Below are positions 1 to 8,414 of a stretch of 64,000 nt of DNA, piece after piece. Position 1 is the stretch's first letter; every line of letters begins with the position of its first letter. The position numbers were made by a program, and so were the translations under genes. Under the pieces are notes generated by a model. That model was not told the origin of the DNA. It saw nothing but the letters and a program-made list of their open reading frames with translations, and ran no database searches. Source of the DNA: JAGQIB01 sp041393395 (GTDB taxonomy: Bacteria; ARS69); assembly GCA_041393395.1 (NCBI GenBank), contig JAWKKG010000003.1, positions 1 to 64,000 of the forward strand. Reading direction: 5' to 3'.

Positions 1-67
1 CAGCGAGACCCACTCCGCGAGCAGGGCTCCCCCGAGGGCTTCGAATCGAGAACGACACAGCGATCCA
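1..67. other. Window edge downstream of the MoxR operon
   Basis: These bases follow the stop codon of the DUF58 gene on the minus strand. One minus-strand frame stays open to the window edge and reads plausibly as protein (residues FEALGGALLAEW), so another operon gene may begin here. No ATG is present and the stretch is too short to name a product. Confidence 0.2.
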
Positions 68-1378
68 CTAAATGCGATTCTCCGCCCGCAGCCGCAGATA
101 GGCCTCCACCGAATCCGCCGCGAGCCGATCCGCCGGCGAATCCACGACCCGCACGCCCGCCGCGACGAGGCGCTTGATGGCGGCGTCGCGGAGCAGGAGG
201 GCGTCGGCCGCGACGGCGTTGCGGTAAGCGTCCGCGGGACGATCCGGTGGAGCCGCGACCCGCGAGAGCAGCGCGACGTCCGTGAGCGTGACCACGAGCA
301 CGAGGTGACGGCGCGTGGCGTGCGCGAGGGCGTCGATGAGCGCTTCGGAGACGTTCTCGTCGACGAGATCCGTGAACACCAGGATGAGCGAGCGCTTGTG
401 CACGCGGCGGCCGAGGCGACCGAACGCCGCGGCCCAGTCGGGTTCCTGCAGCGACGGTTGCAGGCGGGACAGCATCTCGTGGAAGCGGACGGACTGGGCG
501 CGCCCACGGCCGGGTTTCAGCTCGGCGCGAATCGTCCGGTCGAAGGCGATCGCGCCGAGGTTGTCCCCGCGGGCCATCGCGGCCCAGCCGATCGCGAGCA
601 CGGCGCCGAGCGCGTGGTCGAGCTTCGTGCGGTCACCTCGCTCCGTCGCCATGAGACGGCCCGTGTCGATCGCGAACAGGACGCTCTGGTGCTCCTCGAC
701 CTGGTACTCGCGGCTCGTGAGGCGGCGGCGACGCGCAGTCGCCTTCCAGTCGACCCAGCGCGAGTCGTCATCCGTGCGGTAGTCGCGCAGCGACTCGAAC
801 TCCGAGCCGACTCCGCGCAGACGACGCCGGTGCCCCCCGAGCAGTCGCGTGCGACGTCGATCCAGGGACAGGCGCCGGAGCGGCTCGATCGACGGATCGA
901 CGCGAACCTCCACCGGGCCGACGGACGTCGATTCGTACCACCCGAGTCCGGCGGGACCGAGCGCACGGGTGCGTGTGGGGCCGATCTTCCAGGTCCCGCG
1001 TCGTCGCGCGACCGCCTCGGTCTGCCGGCGGTCGATTCCGTCCGCGGCGACTCGCATCACCGTCTCTCGGGACTCGACGTCGAAGGTCTCGGGAAACGTC
1101 TCGGCCACGAGCAGCCTCGCCGTTCCGCGTCGGCCGCGCGCCGTCCACTCCACGTCCAGGGGATCACCCTGCGGGACGCGGGCCGGGATGCGTCGCTCGA
1201 GCTCGAACGAGTCGCGTGCGCGACCCGCGTCGAGGTACGCGGCGAGCGCGAGACCGAGCGTCCACGCGACGATCGCCCCGGCCGCGAAGGGTGGGGCGAG
1301 CGCCACGATCGCGAGCGCGCCGACGCCCGCGATCACGAGCGCGCGGCCCGTCGGAAGGCGCCGCGACGCGCGGCTCAT
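68..1378 (-). CDS. DUF58 domain protein
   Basis: This is a 436-residue DUF58 protein, the usual companion of MoxR-type AAA ATPases. Two hydrophobic segments lie within the first 50 residues. The family signature, here RDYRTDDDSRWVDW, is near residue 200, followed by a von Willebrand factor A-like half (VLFAIDTGRLM, then LILVFTDL). Family knowledge places such proteins at the membrane as partners of MoxR in assembling or activating extracytoplasmic proteins or enzymes. The exact client is unknown. The start is the ATG at 1376-1378, which overlaps the MoxR stop as ATGA; the open frame runs further upstream but only antisense to moxR, so that part is rejected. Last recognised gene of a five-gene operon. 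Confidence 0.9.
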   Translation of the reverse strand: MSRASRRLPTGRALVIAGVGALAIVALAPPFAAGAIVAWTLGLALAAYLDAGRARDSFELERRIPARVPQGDPLDVEWTARGRRGTARLLVAETFPETFDVESRETVMRVAADGIDRRQTEAVARRRGTWKIGPTRTRALGPAGLGWYESTSVGPVEVRVDPSIEPLRRLSLDRRRTRLLGGHRRRLRGVGSEFESLRDYRTDDDSRWVDWKATARRRRLTSREYQVEEHQSVLFAIDTGRLMATERGDRTKLDHALGAVLAIGWAAMARGDNLGAIAFDRTIRAELKPGRGRAQSVRFHEMLSRLQPSLQEPDWAAAFGRLGRRVHKRSLILVFTDLVDENVSEALIDALAHATRRHLVLVVTLTDVALLSRVAAPPDRPADAYRNAVAADALLLRDAAIKRLVAAGVRVVDSPADRLAADSVEAYLRLRAENRI

Positions 1379-2322
1379 CGCGGAACCTTCGCTCCGGCGA
1401 GCACTTCGTCGATGACGTCGTCCGGATTCGCGCCTGCCATCTCCGCTTCGGGCTGCAGCAACAGGCGGTGGCGCAGGATGGCGTGCGCGATGTCCTTCAC
1501 GTCGTCCGGCGTCACGTGCGGACTGCCGCGCATCGCCGCGAGCGCCTTCGCCCCCGCGAGCCACGCGAGCGCGGCGCGCGGGCTGGCGCCGAGCGCCACG
1601 TCCGGCGAGGACCGGGTGCGATGCACGACGTCGAGCAGGTAGCCCACGGTCTCCGGGGCCACGACGATCGAGTCGAGCTCCGCGCGCGCCGCGAGCAGCT
1701 CCGCCGGCTCCGAGACGCGCGTGACCCCGAGGGCGTCGAGGTCGTGTCCGCGATCGGGTCGGCGGCCGACTTCCAGCAGTCGACGTTCCGACTCCGCGTC
1801 CGGATATCCGAACTTCACGAGCAGCAGGAATCGATCGAGCTGCGCTTCGGGGAGCGGGTAGGTGCCTTCGTACTCCACGGGATTCCGGGTCGCGACCACG
1901 AAGAACGTCCGCGGGAGCTCGAGTCGCTGCCCGTCGATGGTGACCTGACGCTCCTCCATCGCCTCGAGGAATGCGGCCTGCGTCTTCGGCGGTGCGCGGT
2001 TGATCTCGTCGCCGAGCACGACGTCCGCGAAGATCGGTCCTTTTCGCAGCAGGAACTCGCGACGTTCGTCGTTCCACACCGAAGTGCCGAGGACGTCGGA
2101 GGGCATGAGATCGGGCGTGAACTGCACGCGTCGGAACTCGCCGCCCATCGCCCGCACGAGTGCCTTCGTCGCGAGTGTCTTGCCGGTGCCGGGGACCCCC
2201 TCGAGCAACACGTGGCCCGATGCGAGCAGCCCCACGAGCAGATGCTCGATCGCATCGTCCTGACCCTGGATCGCCTTCTCCACCTCGCGGCGCAGCCGCT
2301 CTCCCAGATCGCGCAGACTCAA
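1375..2322 (-). CDS. moxR: MoxR-family AAA+ ATPase
   Basis: This is a 315-residue MoxR AAA+ ATPase, of normal family length. The Walker A motif GVPGTGKT is at residues 42-49 and the Walker B region VVLGDEINRAPP begins near residue 101, with sensor and arginine-finger segments after it (VVATRNPVEYEG, LPEAQLDRF). MoxR proteins act as ATP-driven chaperones for metal-cofactor or envelope complexes together with VWA-domain partners, and the adjacent DUF58 gene fits that role. The gene overlaps its upstream neighbour (DUF4350) and its downstream neighbour (DUF58) by four bases each, so the five genes are almost certainly co-translated. Confidence 0.93.
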   Translation of the reverse strand: MSLRDLGERLRREVEKAIQGQDDAIEHLLVGLLASGHVLLEGVPGTGKTLATKALVRAMGGEFRRVQFTPDLMPSDVLGTSVWNDERREFLLRKGPIFADVVLGDEINRAPPKTQAAFLEAMEERQVTIDGQRLELPRTFFVVATRNPVEYEGTYPLPEAQLDRFLLLVKFGYPDAESERRLLEVGRRPDRGHDLDALGVTRVSEPAELLAARAELDSIVVAPETVGYLLDVVHRTRSSPDVALGASPRAALAWLAGAKALAAMRGSPHVTPDDVKDIAHAILRHRLLLQPEAEMAGANPDDVIDEVLAGAKVPR

Positions 2323-3524
2323 GTCTCTCCCCGCCTCCGTTCGGCCGACCGGCCGGTGTCGCGCGGCGCGAGCGCCGCGGTCAGGGTTCGCGTGAGGGCC
2401 AGCAGCTCCTCCTCGCCGGCGGCAGCCTTTCGGCGCTCGCCGATCGCGAGGGCGGTCTGGATCTTCTTCGCCCTTCGCTCGCGCTCTTCGGCCGGAAGTC
2501 GCGGCGCGGGCCAGGTGCCGTCGAGGTAGCGCCGCGCCACGCGCGACGTCGCGCTCCAGGCGGGACCCGTCGCGTGTGAGCGTGCGTACAGGCCGCCCAG
2601 CGCTTCCACGAACTCGGTGGGATCACGACGCTTCGCCCGACGTTCCCGCTCGCGCACGAGACTCCGACCGTACCGCAGAACGGCGAGGAACGCGACGCAG
2701 GCCGTCGCGACCGCGAGCAGGCCCGGGCGACGGTGCAGCACGTAGGCCATCAGCGAACCGCCGGGGCGCAGGCCGTGCGACCAGTCGTCGAACGCGATCG
2801 TGCTGCCGCGAGGTACCCAGTCGTCCAGAAGGCTCGCGACGAGCCCGACGTTGTTCGCGCGATCCAGTCCACGATTCGTCAACATGTCGGCGTCCGCGAA
2901 CAGGAGAATCGCGCCGTCCCCGTGCCAGATCTCCGCCACGAGTCCTTCCTGCTCTTCCCGGGCGAACAGGACCGAGTTCTGACTCGTGACGTCGCGCACG
3001 CGGTCACGGGTCAACGTCGCCACCTCGCGCACGGGATACGCGAACTGTCCCCGTTCGTCCGGCGTGGACTCGCGGTACCGCCAGCGCATCCCCTCGTGGG
3101 GAACGATCCGGTCCCCTCGGACCTGGGACGCCTCGGTGGGGTCGAGTACGAGCTCCACGGACTGCTCCAGGCGCTTCTCCAGCTCCTCGTCCGCGCCGGG
3201 TGAGACCACGAGGACGTGACCGCGCTCGACCCAGGCGAACAGCGAGTCGACCTGCTCCGCGGTGAGCGCCTGCGTCGGAGCGACGAGAACGAGTGCCGCG
3301 TGGTCGTCGTCGAGCTCGGTCAAGGGCCGGCGCCAGGACGCGGCGGGGTATCCGAACTCGCGGAGCCAGAGGGCGAGCGCGCGAAGGCCGGCCGGCTGCG
3401 CGTTCGTCGAAGTCGGCCGCGGATCGAAGCCTTCCGCGGTCCGCGCCTCACGCAGGGAGCGCAACGCACCCACCGCGAAGGCGACGATCACGAACGCGAC
3501 CAGCGCGACGTTCGAACGCTTCAC
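2319..3524 (-). CDS. DUF4350 domain membrane protein
   Basis: This is a 401-residue protein with an N-terminal membrane anchor (residues 5-22, NVALVAFVIVAFAVGAL), a DUF4350 domain (about 40-240) resembling an ABC-type auxiliary/GATase-like fold, and a second membrane segment near residue 270 (GLLAVATACVAFLAVL) with a basic cytoplasmic tail. DUF4350 proteins are regular members of MoxR/DUF58 operons; their biochemical role is unknown. I chose the GTG at 3522-3524, which has a GGAGG sequence at good spacing and overlaps the upstream stop as GTGA. The longer open frame upstream reads as arginine-rich shadow sequence. Confidence 0.85.
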   Translation of the reverse strand: MKRSNVALVAFVIVAFAVGALRSLREARTAEGFDPRPTSTNAQPAGLRALALWLREFGYPAASWRRPLTELDDDHAALVLVAPTQALTAEQVDSLFAWVERGHVLVVSPGADEELEKRLEQSVELVLDPTEASQVRGDRIVPHEGMRWRYRESTPDERGQFAYPVREVATLTRDRVRDVTSQNSVLFAREEQEGLVAEIWHGDGAILLFADADMLTNRGLDRANNVGLVASLLDDWVPRGSTIAFDDWSHGLRPGGSLMAYVLHRRPGLLAVATACVAFLAVLRYGRSLVRERERRAKRRDPTEFVEALGGLYARSHATGPAWSATSRVARRYLDGTWPAPRLPAEERERRAKKIQTALAIGERRKAAAGEEELLALTRTLTAALAPRDTGRSAERRRGET

Positions 3525-4138
3525 GCCGGTTCCTCCGGAAACAGAGAGCGCGCGGCGGACAGCGTGAGATCCGCGTCGGCGGCGACCGCGGGGATCGCGC
3601 CGTAACGCATCCGCTCGAACGGCGGGATGACCGCGGAGAGCACTTCGGACTCCTCCGGCCGACGCCGTAGCGTACGCAGGTGCTCGCGGTTCGTGCGCGA
3701 GTCGTCGTCCAGAAGAAGACCTCGTTCGATCAGTCGCCGTACGATGGCGCGGAACGCGAATCCGACCGCGTCGCCGTGCCGGCCCTCGGCGCGCGCCGCT
3801 CGCGCACGTGCGTAGAGTTCCCGCGCCGTCACGCGGGACTCGCGGGGCGTCTCCGCCTCGTCCCCGGCGCCGGCGACCGCCATCCGACGTCCGCGGCCGC
3901 CGTGATCCACGAGCAACCAGACCACGAGCGCGATACCGGCCACGACCGTGAGGGTCATGAGGACGACGTCGAACCAGGACGGCATGCCGGCCCACGCTTC
4001 GCGCACGCGATCGAGCCAGGACATCCAGGCGGGGGGCGCGTCGGTCGCTGCGCGGAACTCGGGCCGCGCCATCACGTCGTGCAGGAGGCGGGACGGCAGC
4101 TCGGGATCGACGGCCTCCGGCGGCGCGACGTCGCTCAC
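3521..4138 (-). CDS. DUF4129 domain protein
   Basis: This is a 205-residue protein with one membrane segment near residues 50-70 (VVLMTLTVVAGIALVVWLLV) and a cytoplasmic C-terminal DUF4129 domain (about 95-205; ARELYARARAARAEGRHGDAV, then an R-L-I-E-R-G-L segment). DUF4129 domains are found in transglutaminase-like and MoxR-linked membrane proteins; no enzymatic activity is evident. The GTG start at 4136-4138 overlaps the preceding stop as GTGA, which sets the start in preference to the longer frame. It sits between the multipass membrane protein and DUF4350 in the operon. Confidence 0.82.
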   Translation of the reverse strand: MSDVAPPEAVDPELPSRLLHDVMARPEFRAATDAPPAWMSWLDRVREAWAGMPSWFDVVLMTLTVVAGIALVVWLLVDHGGRGRRMAVAGAGDEAETPRESRVTARELYARARAARAEGRHGDAVGFAFRAIVRRLIERGLLLDDDSRTNREHLRTLRRRPEESEVLSAVIPPFERMRYGAIPAVAADADLTLSAARSLFPEEPA

Positions 4139-5058
4139 GTCGACGCCGTCGATGCCGGCGGGGACGGCGGATCCGGCGGACCCCCGACGCGTTCGAGGCG
4201 CGAGCGAAGATCGAACGCCTCGCGGCGCACCCGGATGTCCCAGTAGAAGTGCGTCCAGAGCATGCTGGTGAGCGGGGCGGTCACGAGCTGCAGCGCGGCG
4301 CCCAGAACCTGGCTGAGTCCCATCAGGCTCCAGAACGCCGTGTGGTTCTGGATCTCGCCGTTCTCGTCGATGAAGAACACCCAGCCCATGCCGAGGATCG
4401 ACGCAGGCGCGGTCACCACGGAGACGAGCAGCGTGAGAAAGATGCCGAGCGCGATGCCGCGGAGCAGGTTGCCGCGCATGAGATCCCAGCTGCGGCTCAA
4501 CGCGTTGCCGGCGTCCAGATCCTCCACCAGGAGCACCTGGTAGGCCAGCATGAGTCGCAGCGAGAGAAAGACCACGAGACCGATCGCAATGGGGAGCGCG
4601 AGCACGATGCCGATCGGGCCGGCGGCGATACCGAGCGCCAGGAGCGGCGCGATCACGATCGCGAGCGCCAGGGCGACGACGATCATGATCGCCACCATCG
4701 GCCAGAATCGACGGACACCGAAACGCCAAGCCTCGGAGGCACTCATCGCGCGACCGAGCAGATCCTCGGCGACGAGACGGATCGAGCCGCCGTAGGCGAT
4801 GAGATAGAGAATCGAGAACAGGACCCAGCTGAGGCCGGCGACGCCGAGGTAGCCCATCGACGCCCCGACGTCGATGTCCTCGGCCGACTTCATGCCTTCG
4901 ATCTGCATCAGGCCGCCGATGAGCCCCACCACGAGCTGGGCGATCGCCATCGGCACGAACAGCACCACCATTGCCCGGAAGCGCTGCCGGTAGTGCCGGA
5001 GCGAACCGTCGACGATCTCGAAGAAGGCGCGCGGGCGCGTGATCTCGCCGGTCGACAT
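4135..5058 (-). CDS. Multipass membrane protein, GDPD membrane domain-like
   Basis: This 307-residue protein opens the MoxR operon. It has about six hydrophobic stretches, for example AMVVLFVPMAIAQLVVGLI near residue 30 and a long one at about 120-175, with soluble ends and a proline-rich C-terminus. Its pattern resembles the membrane domain seen in glycerophosphodiester phosphodiesterase-type and DUF-type proteins that accompany DUF58/MoxR genes. No catalytic motif is visible, so I treat it as a membrane component of the same complex. It starts at ATG 5056-5058, and the gene overlaps the DUF4129 start by four bases. Confidence 0.75.
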   Translation of the reverse strand: MSTGEITRPRAFFEIVDGSLRHYRQRFRAMVVLFVPMAIAQLVVGLIGGLMQIEGMKSAEDIDVGASMGYLGVAGLSWVLFSILYLIAYGGSIRLVAEDLLGRAMSASEAWRFGVRRFWPMVAIMIVVALALAIVIAPLLALGIAAGPIGIVLALPIAIGLVVFLSLRLMLAYQVLLVEDLDAGNALSRSWDLMRGNLLRGIALGIFLTLLVSVVTAPASILGMGWVFFIDENGEIQNHTAFWSLMGLSQVLGAALQLVTAPLTSMLWTHFYWDIRVRREAFDLRSRLERVGGPPDPPSPPASTAST

Positions 5059-5136
5059 GGGCGCAGGGTCGCCGGTTCCGGACGTCGGGTCAAGAGGATC
5101 GCTCCCGCGCCGGTCCGCGGCGCGAGCGCTGCCACA

Positions 5137-5592
5137 CTACTGGCGCTTCCTCTCATCTCGACGGCACAGGGCGACCCAGCCGAGAAACGCCTGCACCGGA
5201 TCGGGCAGATGGTCGGGGAGCTCCACGATCGCTCCGCCTTTCCAGCCGATCTCCGCCCGCGCGCTCCCGAGCGACACTCCGTCGGCCTCGATCTTCAGCG
5301 TGTGGCTGAACCAGCCGCGATGGTTCACTTCGTAGTTCCGATCCTCGAAGCGGAACTCGAGACGCGCGGGCACGACCCGGGTCCGACGCACTTCGAGCAC
5401 GAGATCGTCTCCCTCGTGCAGCGTGTACTTGCCCTTGAACGTGCCGTGTCGACGCATCTGGAAACGGCGGGATCCCAGCGAGAGCTCTGCCTCCGCCTTG
5501 AAGCGGGCGCGGACCAGCTCGCCCGCAGTCGCGCCACCGATCAGCACGTCGTACTCGCGCGAGAAGAACGTTCGTCGTCGCAGGAGCAGCAT
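5137..5592 (-). CDS. Hypothetical beta-rich protein (LURP-one/tubby-like?)
   Basis: This 151-residue soluble protein has alternating beta-rich segments (FFSREYDVLIGG, RRFQMRRHGTFKGKYTL, LVLEVRRTRVVPARLEF, YEVNHRGWFSHTLKIEADG). The layout faintly resembles LURP-one-related/tubby-like barrels, but I do not recognise the family with certainty. It has no signal peptide or membrane segment. The ATG at 5590-5592 was chosen because sequence upstream of it reads as shadow. The gene is on the same strand as the MoxR operon but separated from it by about 78 bp. Confidence 0.6.
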   Translation of the reverse strand: MLLLRRRTFFSREYDVLIGGATAGELVRARFKAEAELSLGSRRFQMRRHGTFKGKYTLHEGDDLVLEVRRTRVVPARLEFRFEDRNYEVNHRGWFSHTLKIEADGVSLGSARAEIGWKGGAIVELPDHLPDPVQAFLGWVALCRRDERKRQ

Positions 5593-5687
5593 CGCGATCC
5601 TCCGGCGTCGCCCGACCGAATGAACGCGGCGGCGACGCCCTGAGGATGAAGGCGTCGCCCGCCGGGTGTCCACCGGATCCTGCGGCG

Positions 5688-6110
5688 TCAGATCTCCTCG
5701 CGCTCCGCGTCCTCGTGCCGACCGTCGGCGGCGTGCCAGTGCGCGACCTCGGATTCTCCCTCGCACCAGCAGAGAACCACCATCTCCTCGCCGCGCAGCG
5801 ACGGGAAGTGCACGATGCCGCGTTCCAGGTCGCGCAGGAGGTAGCCGGAGTCCTCCACGGTCTTCCAGAGCCGCTCGAAGTCCGTGACCCGGCGGTGATA
5901 GCGCGTCTTCGTCGAGAGGTACTCGCGGAGGTCGGGATTCTCGGACGCCACACTGCGATCACAGATCAGATCGAGGATCGCCAGTCGATCCTCCAGTCCC
6001 TGCAGATCCGCGACCGCACGACGCATGGCGGGGAGAGTGCGGCGCAGTTCCTTGATGGCACGGTTCGCTTCCTCGACCGTAAAGAGCCGAACGCGAGCGT
6101 CCTTGGCCAT
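5688..6110 (-). CDS. DUF2203 family protein
   Basis: This 140-residue protein matches DUF2203. It begins with RLFTVEEANRAIKELRRTLP, continues as a charged helical hairpin (residues 10-90), and ends with the family's beta segment GIVHFPSLRGEEMVVLCW and WHAAD. The function of the family is unknown; members are small cytosolic proteins. The start is the ATG at 6108-6110 with GAGGTG a few bases upstream. It is followed on the same strand by the 151-residue hypothetical gene after 95 bp, so they could share a transcript. Confidence 0.85.
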   Translation of the reverse strand: MAKDARVRLFTVEEANRAIKELRRTLPAMRRAVADLQGLEDRLAILDLICDRSVASENPDLREYLSTKTRYHRRVTDFERLWKTVEDSGYLLRDLERGIVHFPSLRGEEMVVLCWCEGESEVAHWHAADGRHEDAEREEI

Positions 6111-6338
6111 GTCACACCTCCGCGGTCGTCCTGGGGTACCAGGGGGTACCGGGGCACTGCACACCCTTGGATGTCGCGACCGGCCGGGAGGTTCCCACTT
6201 TGACGCGAGATTCGGCGGACGGCGAGGGCGGCGGCGGGGACCGGGGAATCTGCAATGCGACCCGGATGGAGGCCGGCGGAGCGGTGGGCGTGATGCGGGG
6301 CCGGCACGGTCACGATCGTCCGGCCGGCAACGTATCCC

Positions 6339-6758
6339 TCAGGAGTCCGGGATCAACCGCTTCCCGAAGCTCGCCACCTTGTCCTCCACGAAGCCGATGC
6401 GCTCGTAGAAGCGGATCGCCTCGAGATTGTCGTGGCGGATCTGCAGGTTGATCTTGGGGCAGTCCATCGCAAGAAGCCATCGCTCGGCGGCCTGCATGAG
6501 CGCGCGACCGAGCCCGGCACGACGCGACTCCGGATCGACCGCGAGGTAGTTGATCCAGCCGCGGTGTCCCTCGTACCCGGCCATCACCGATCCCACGATC
6601 CGACCTTCATGCGTGGCGACGAGGAATCCATCCGGCTGCACGTGCGACTTTCGTTCGATGTCGCGGCGCGGATCGTTCCACGGGCGGACGAGACCACAGC
6701 GCTCCCACAGGGAGACGATCGATGCGGTGTCGTCGGAGTGGAAGGCGCGAATCTCCAT
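6339..6758 (-). CDS. ypeA: GNAT acetyltransferase, YpeA family
   Basis: This 139-residue GNAT-fold protein closely follows E. coli YpeA in landmark segments: MEIRAF at the start, LWERCGLVRPWNDPRRDIERK (residues 17-37), GYEGHRGWINYLAVDPE, then the acetyl-CoA loop RRAGLGRAL (about 80-88), CPKINLQIR, and FYERIGF near the C-terminus. It should transfer an acetyl group from acetyl-CoA to an unknown amine substrate. The gene lies 34 bp after the DUF1697 gene, with a GGGAG sequence in the gap, and is probably the last gene of the DUF2239-MmcQ-DUF1697 operon. Confidence 0.88.
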   Translation of the reverse strand: MEIRAFHSDDTASIVSLWERCGLVRPWNDPRRDIERKSHVQPDGFLVATHEGRIVGSVMAGYEGHRGWINYLAVDPESRRAGLGRALMQAAERWLLAMDCPKINLQIRHDNLEAIRFYERIGFVEDKVASFGKRLIPDS

Positions 6759-6792
6759 GATGAGTACTCCCGTTCGAGGCGGCGGGAGTCTG

Positions 6793-7323
6793 TCAGACGC
6801 CGGACATCTCCGCCAGCTTCATCACGGTACGCCAGTTCCGCGCGGTGGCGGGCACGCCGAGATGATGCTCGACCCGTGCGGCGAGCTTCGAGGTTCCGAA
6901 GCCGTCGGGCGCGTGCAGGTAGAACGCGCGGGTCGTGAGCTCGAACCGCTCGCGCCCCGCACGCAGCTTCTCCAGCGCGACGAGGTCGGCGGGTGCCGCT
7001 GCCTTCGCGAGGAAGAACGCGTGGAGTGTCTTGGGATCGGAGACCGCCTTCGGGAACGGATTCTCCCGCACGACGGCCGCGAGATCGTCCGCGCGCAGGA
7101 TCAGGATCTCGGGGCGAAAGCCGCGACGCGCCCGAACCGCGTCCGCCAGGCGACCGGCGAGCGCGCGGGCCGGCGCCCGCGACGTTTCGAACACGACGTT
7201 TCCGCTTTGGATGTACGTGCGAACGTTCTCGAGCCCGAGCGACTCGCATTCCTCCACGAGTTCCTTCATGGGCAGCGAGCGCCCGCCGACGTTGATTCCG
7301 CGGAAGAGCGCGATCGAGGTCAC
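6793..7323 (-). CDS. DUF1697 family protein
   Basis: This 176-residue protein carries the DUF1697 hallmarks: ALFRGINVGG (residues 5-14), YIQSGNVVFE (about 37-46), ENPFP (near 87) and the C-terminal RNWRTVMKL. The family is widespread in soil bacteria and its function is unknown. It starts at a GTG (7321-7323) that overlaps the stop of the MmcQ-like gene as GTGA, which indicates translational coupling. Confidence 0.88.
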   Translation of the reverse strand: MTSIALFRGINVGGRSLPMKELVEECESLGLENVRTYIQSGNVVFETSRAPARALAGRLADAVRARRGFRPEILILRADDLAAVVRENPFPKAVSDPKTLHAFFLAKAAAPADLVALEKLRAGRERFELTTRAFYLHAPDGFGTSKLAARVEHHLGVPATARNWRTVMKLAEMSGV

Positions 7324-7676
7324 CGGGCGCGTCCGCGCGCGTCCGCGTCCTCGAACGTCTTCACCAGCGATCGCGGCGCCTTCTTCTGCCAGGCGGCGAT
7401 CAGCATCTCTTCCACCTCGCGAACTCGGGCCCGCTTCAGATTCACCTCCACCCCGACTTCCTTCTTGCCCCAGTGGAGCCGCTCGTAAGCGTCCGGTCGG
7501 GACGCGACGAGGATGCCGCGCAGAGGCTCGTCCACGAACACTCGCAGCGTGTCACCGGACGGCGGCACCGTCGCGAAGATCTTGCCGCGGATACGGAAAG
7601 ACGAGAGGTCGAAGTGCGGCTCCTCCGTCGCCTCCGGCAACGCGAGCGCGATCTGTCGGGCCCGCGCGAGCGTCAC
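7320..7676 (-). CDS. MmcQ/YjbR family protein
   Basis: This 118-residue protein belongs to the MmcQ/YjbR family (CyaY-like fold, often annotated DNA-binding). It shows the N-terminal helix ALALPEATEEPHFDLSSFRIRGKIFAT, the strand LRVFVDEP, and the C-terminal helical part EMLIAAWQKKAP. The start is the GTG at 7674-7676, overlapping the DUF2239 stop as GTGA. The longer frame upstream is antisense shadow of DUF2239. The family's molecular role is not established; it frequently sits next to DUF1697 or other small unknown genes, as here. Confidence 0.85.
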   Translation of the reverse strand: MTLARARQIALALPEATEEPHFDLSSFRIRGKIFATVPPSGDTLRVFVDEPLRGILVASRPDAYERLHWGKKEVGVEVNLKRARVREVEEMLIAAWQKKAPRSLVKTFEDADARGRAR

Positions 7677-8284
7677 GGCCGCTCCTCGAACGCAGAGGTG
7701 GCGAGACCGAGGGCGTGGTCCCGAACGTCGGCCGGCCACGCGGCGAGCTTCTCCTCGAAACGCGCGCGGTCGTTCGCGAACAGCGCCCGCGTCGCTTCCT
7801 CGAAGTCCGGAAGGTCGCCGGCCATCGCGAAGAGGAATCGGTAAGTCACCTCGCGCGCGACGCGCACTCGATCGCGGTCGCCGGACACGCGACGGGCGTC
7901 TTCCACGAGCTTCCGCAGCGCGACCGAGGCCCCGCCCGGTTGACTGGCGAGCCAGTCCCAGTGTCGCGGCAGGAGAGTGATCTCGCGCGACACCACACCG
8001 AGCTTCGGTCGGCCGGGGCCGCGGCGCGCAGCCGGCTCCTCGGGTCGCGGCGCCGGCTCCGGGCGGGCGAGGCGGGCCAGGACGTCGTTCACCGTGCCGC
8101 GGAAGTCGATCTCCACGAGCTGACTCGTGCGGTCGTCGAAGATGAGGACGGGGGCGTCCTCGCCCCGGTCCAGTACGGCCTTCGTGGCCCGGGCCACGGT
8201 GGCCGGGTCGCCCGACGCGATGCGGCGGGTCCCCTCGAAGGCGGTGCAGCGGGTCTCCTGGGGGGCATTCGATCGGGCAACCAT
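7673..8284 (-). CDS. DUF2239 family protein
   Basis: This 203-residue protein matches DUF2239: an N-terminal segment CTAFEGTRRIASGD, then LIFDDRTSQLVEIDFRGT, a proline/arginine-rich linker (residues 75-95, GRPKLGVVSREITLLPRHW), and a helical C-terminal half containing WLASQPGGASVALRKLV. The linker contains a GRPK element like an AT-hook, which might contact DNA. Family function is unknown. It is the first gene of the operon with MmcQ, DUF1697 and probably ypeA. The ATG at 8282-8284 has GGAGG six bases upstream, and a consensus-like promoter with two repeat operators lies directly upstream. Confidence 0.87.
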   Translation of the reverse strand: MVARSNAPQETRCTAFEGTRRIASGDPATVARATKAVLDRGEDAPVLIFDDRTSQLVEIDFRGTVNDVLARLARPEPAPRPEEPAARRGPGRPKLGVVSREITLLPRHWDWLASQPGGASVALRKLVEDARRVSGDRDRVRVAREVTYRFLFAMAGDLPDFEEATRALFANDRARFEEKLAAWPADVRDHALGLATSAFEERP

Positions 8285-8310
8285 CTCGGTCCTCCGGAAC
8301 AGGTGACCGA

Positions 8311-8355
8311 AATATACCCGGGTAAAACGACGACGTCAATATAGCCCGGGTAAAA
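8311..8355 (-). promoter_or_regulatory. Promoter with two direct-repeat operator sites for the DUF2239 operon
   Basis: Read on the minus strand, TTGACG (8334-8339) and TATATT (8311-8316) are separated by 17 bp, a near-consensus sigma-70 promoter. Two copies of TTTTACCCGGG(C)TATATT lie on it. The proximal copy (8311-8327) covers the spacer and -10, the distal copy (8339-8355) abuts the -35, and their CCCGGG cores are 28 bp apart. The proximal core extends to the palindrome TACCCGGGTA. This geometry suggests repression by a dimeric regulator that is not identified in the window. Confidence 0.65.
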
Positions 8356-8414
8356 TAGGGCGGCGGGCCCGCGGGATCCGCTCGCGGCCGCCGAAGAAGG
8401 AGGGCCGCCGCCCC

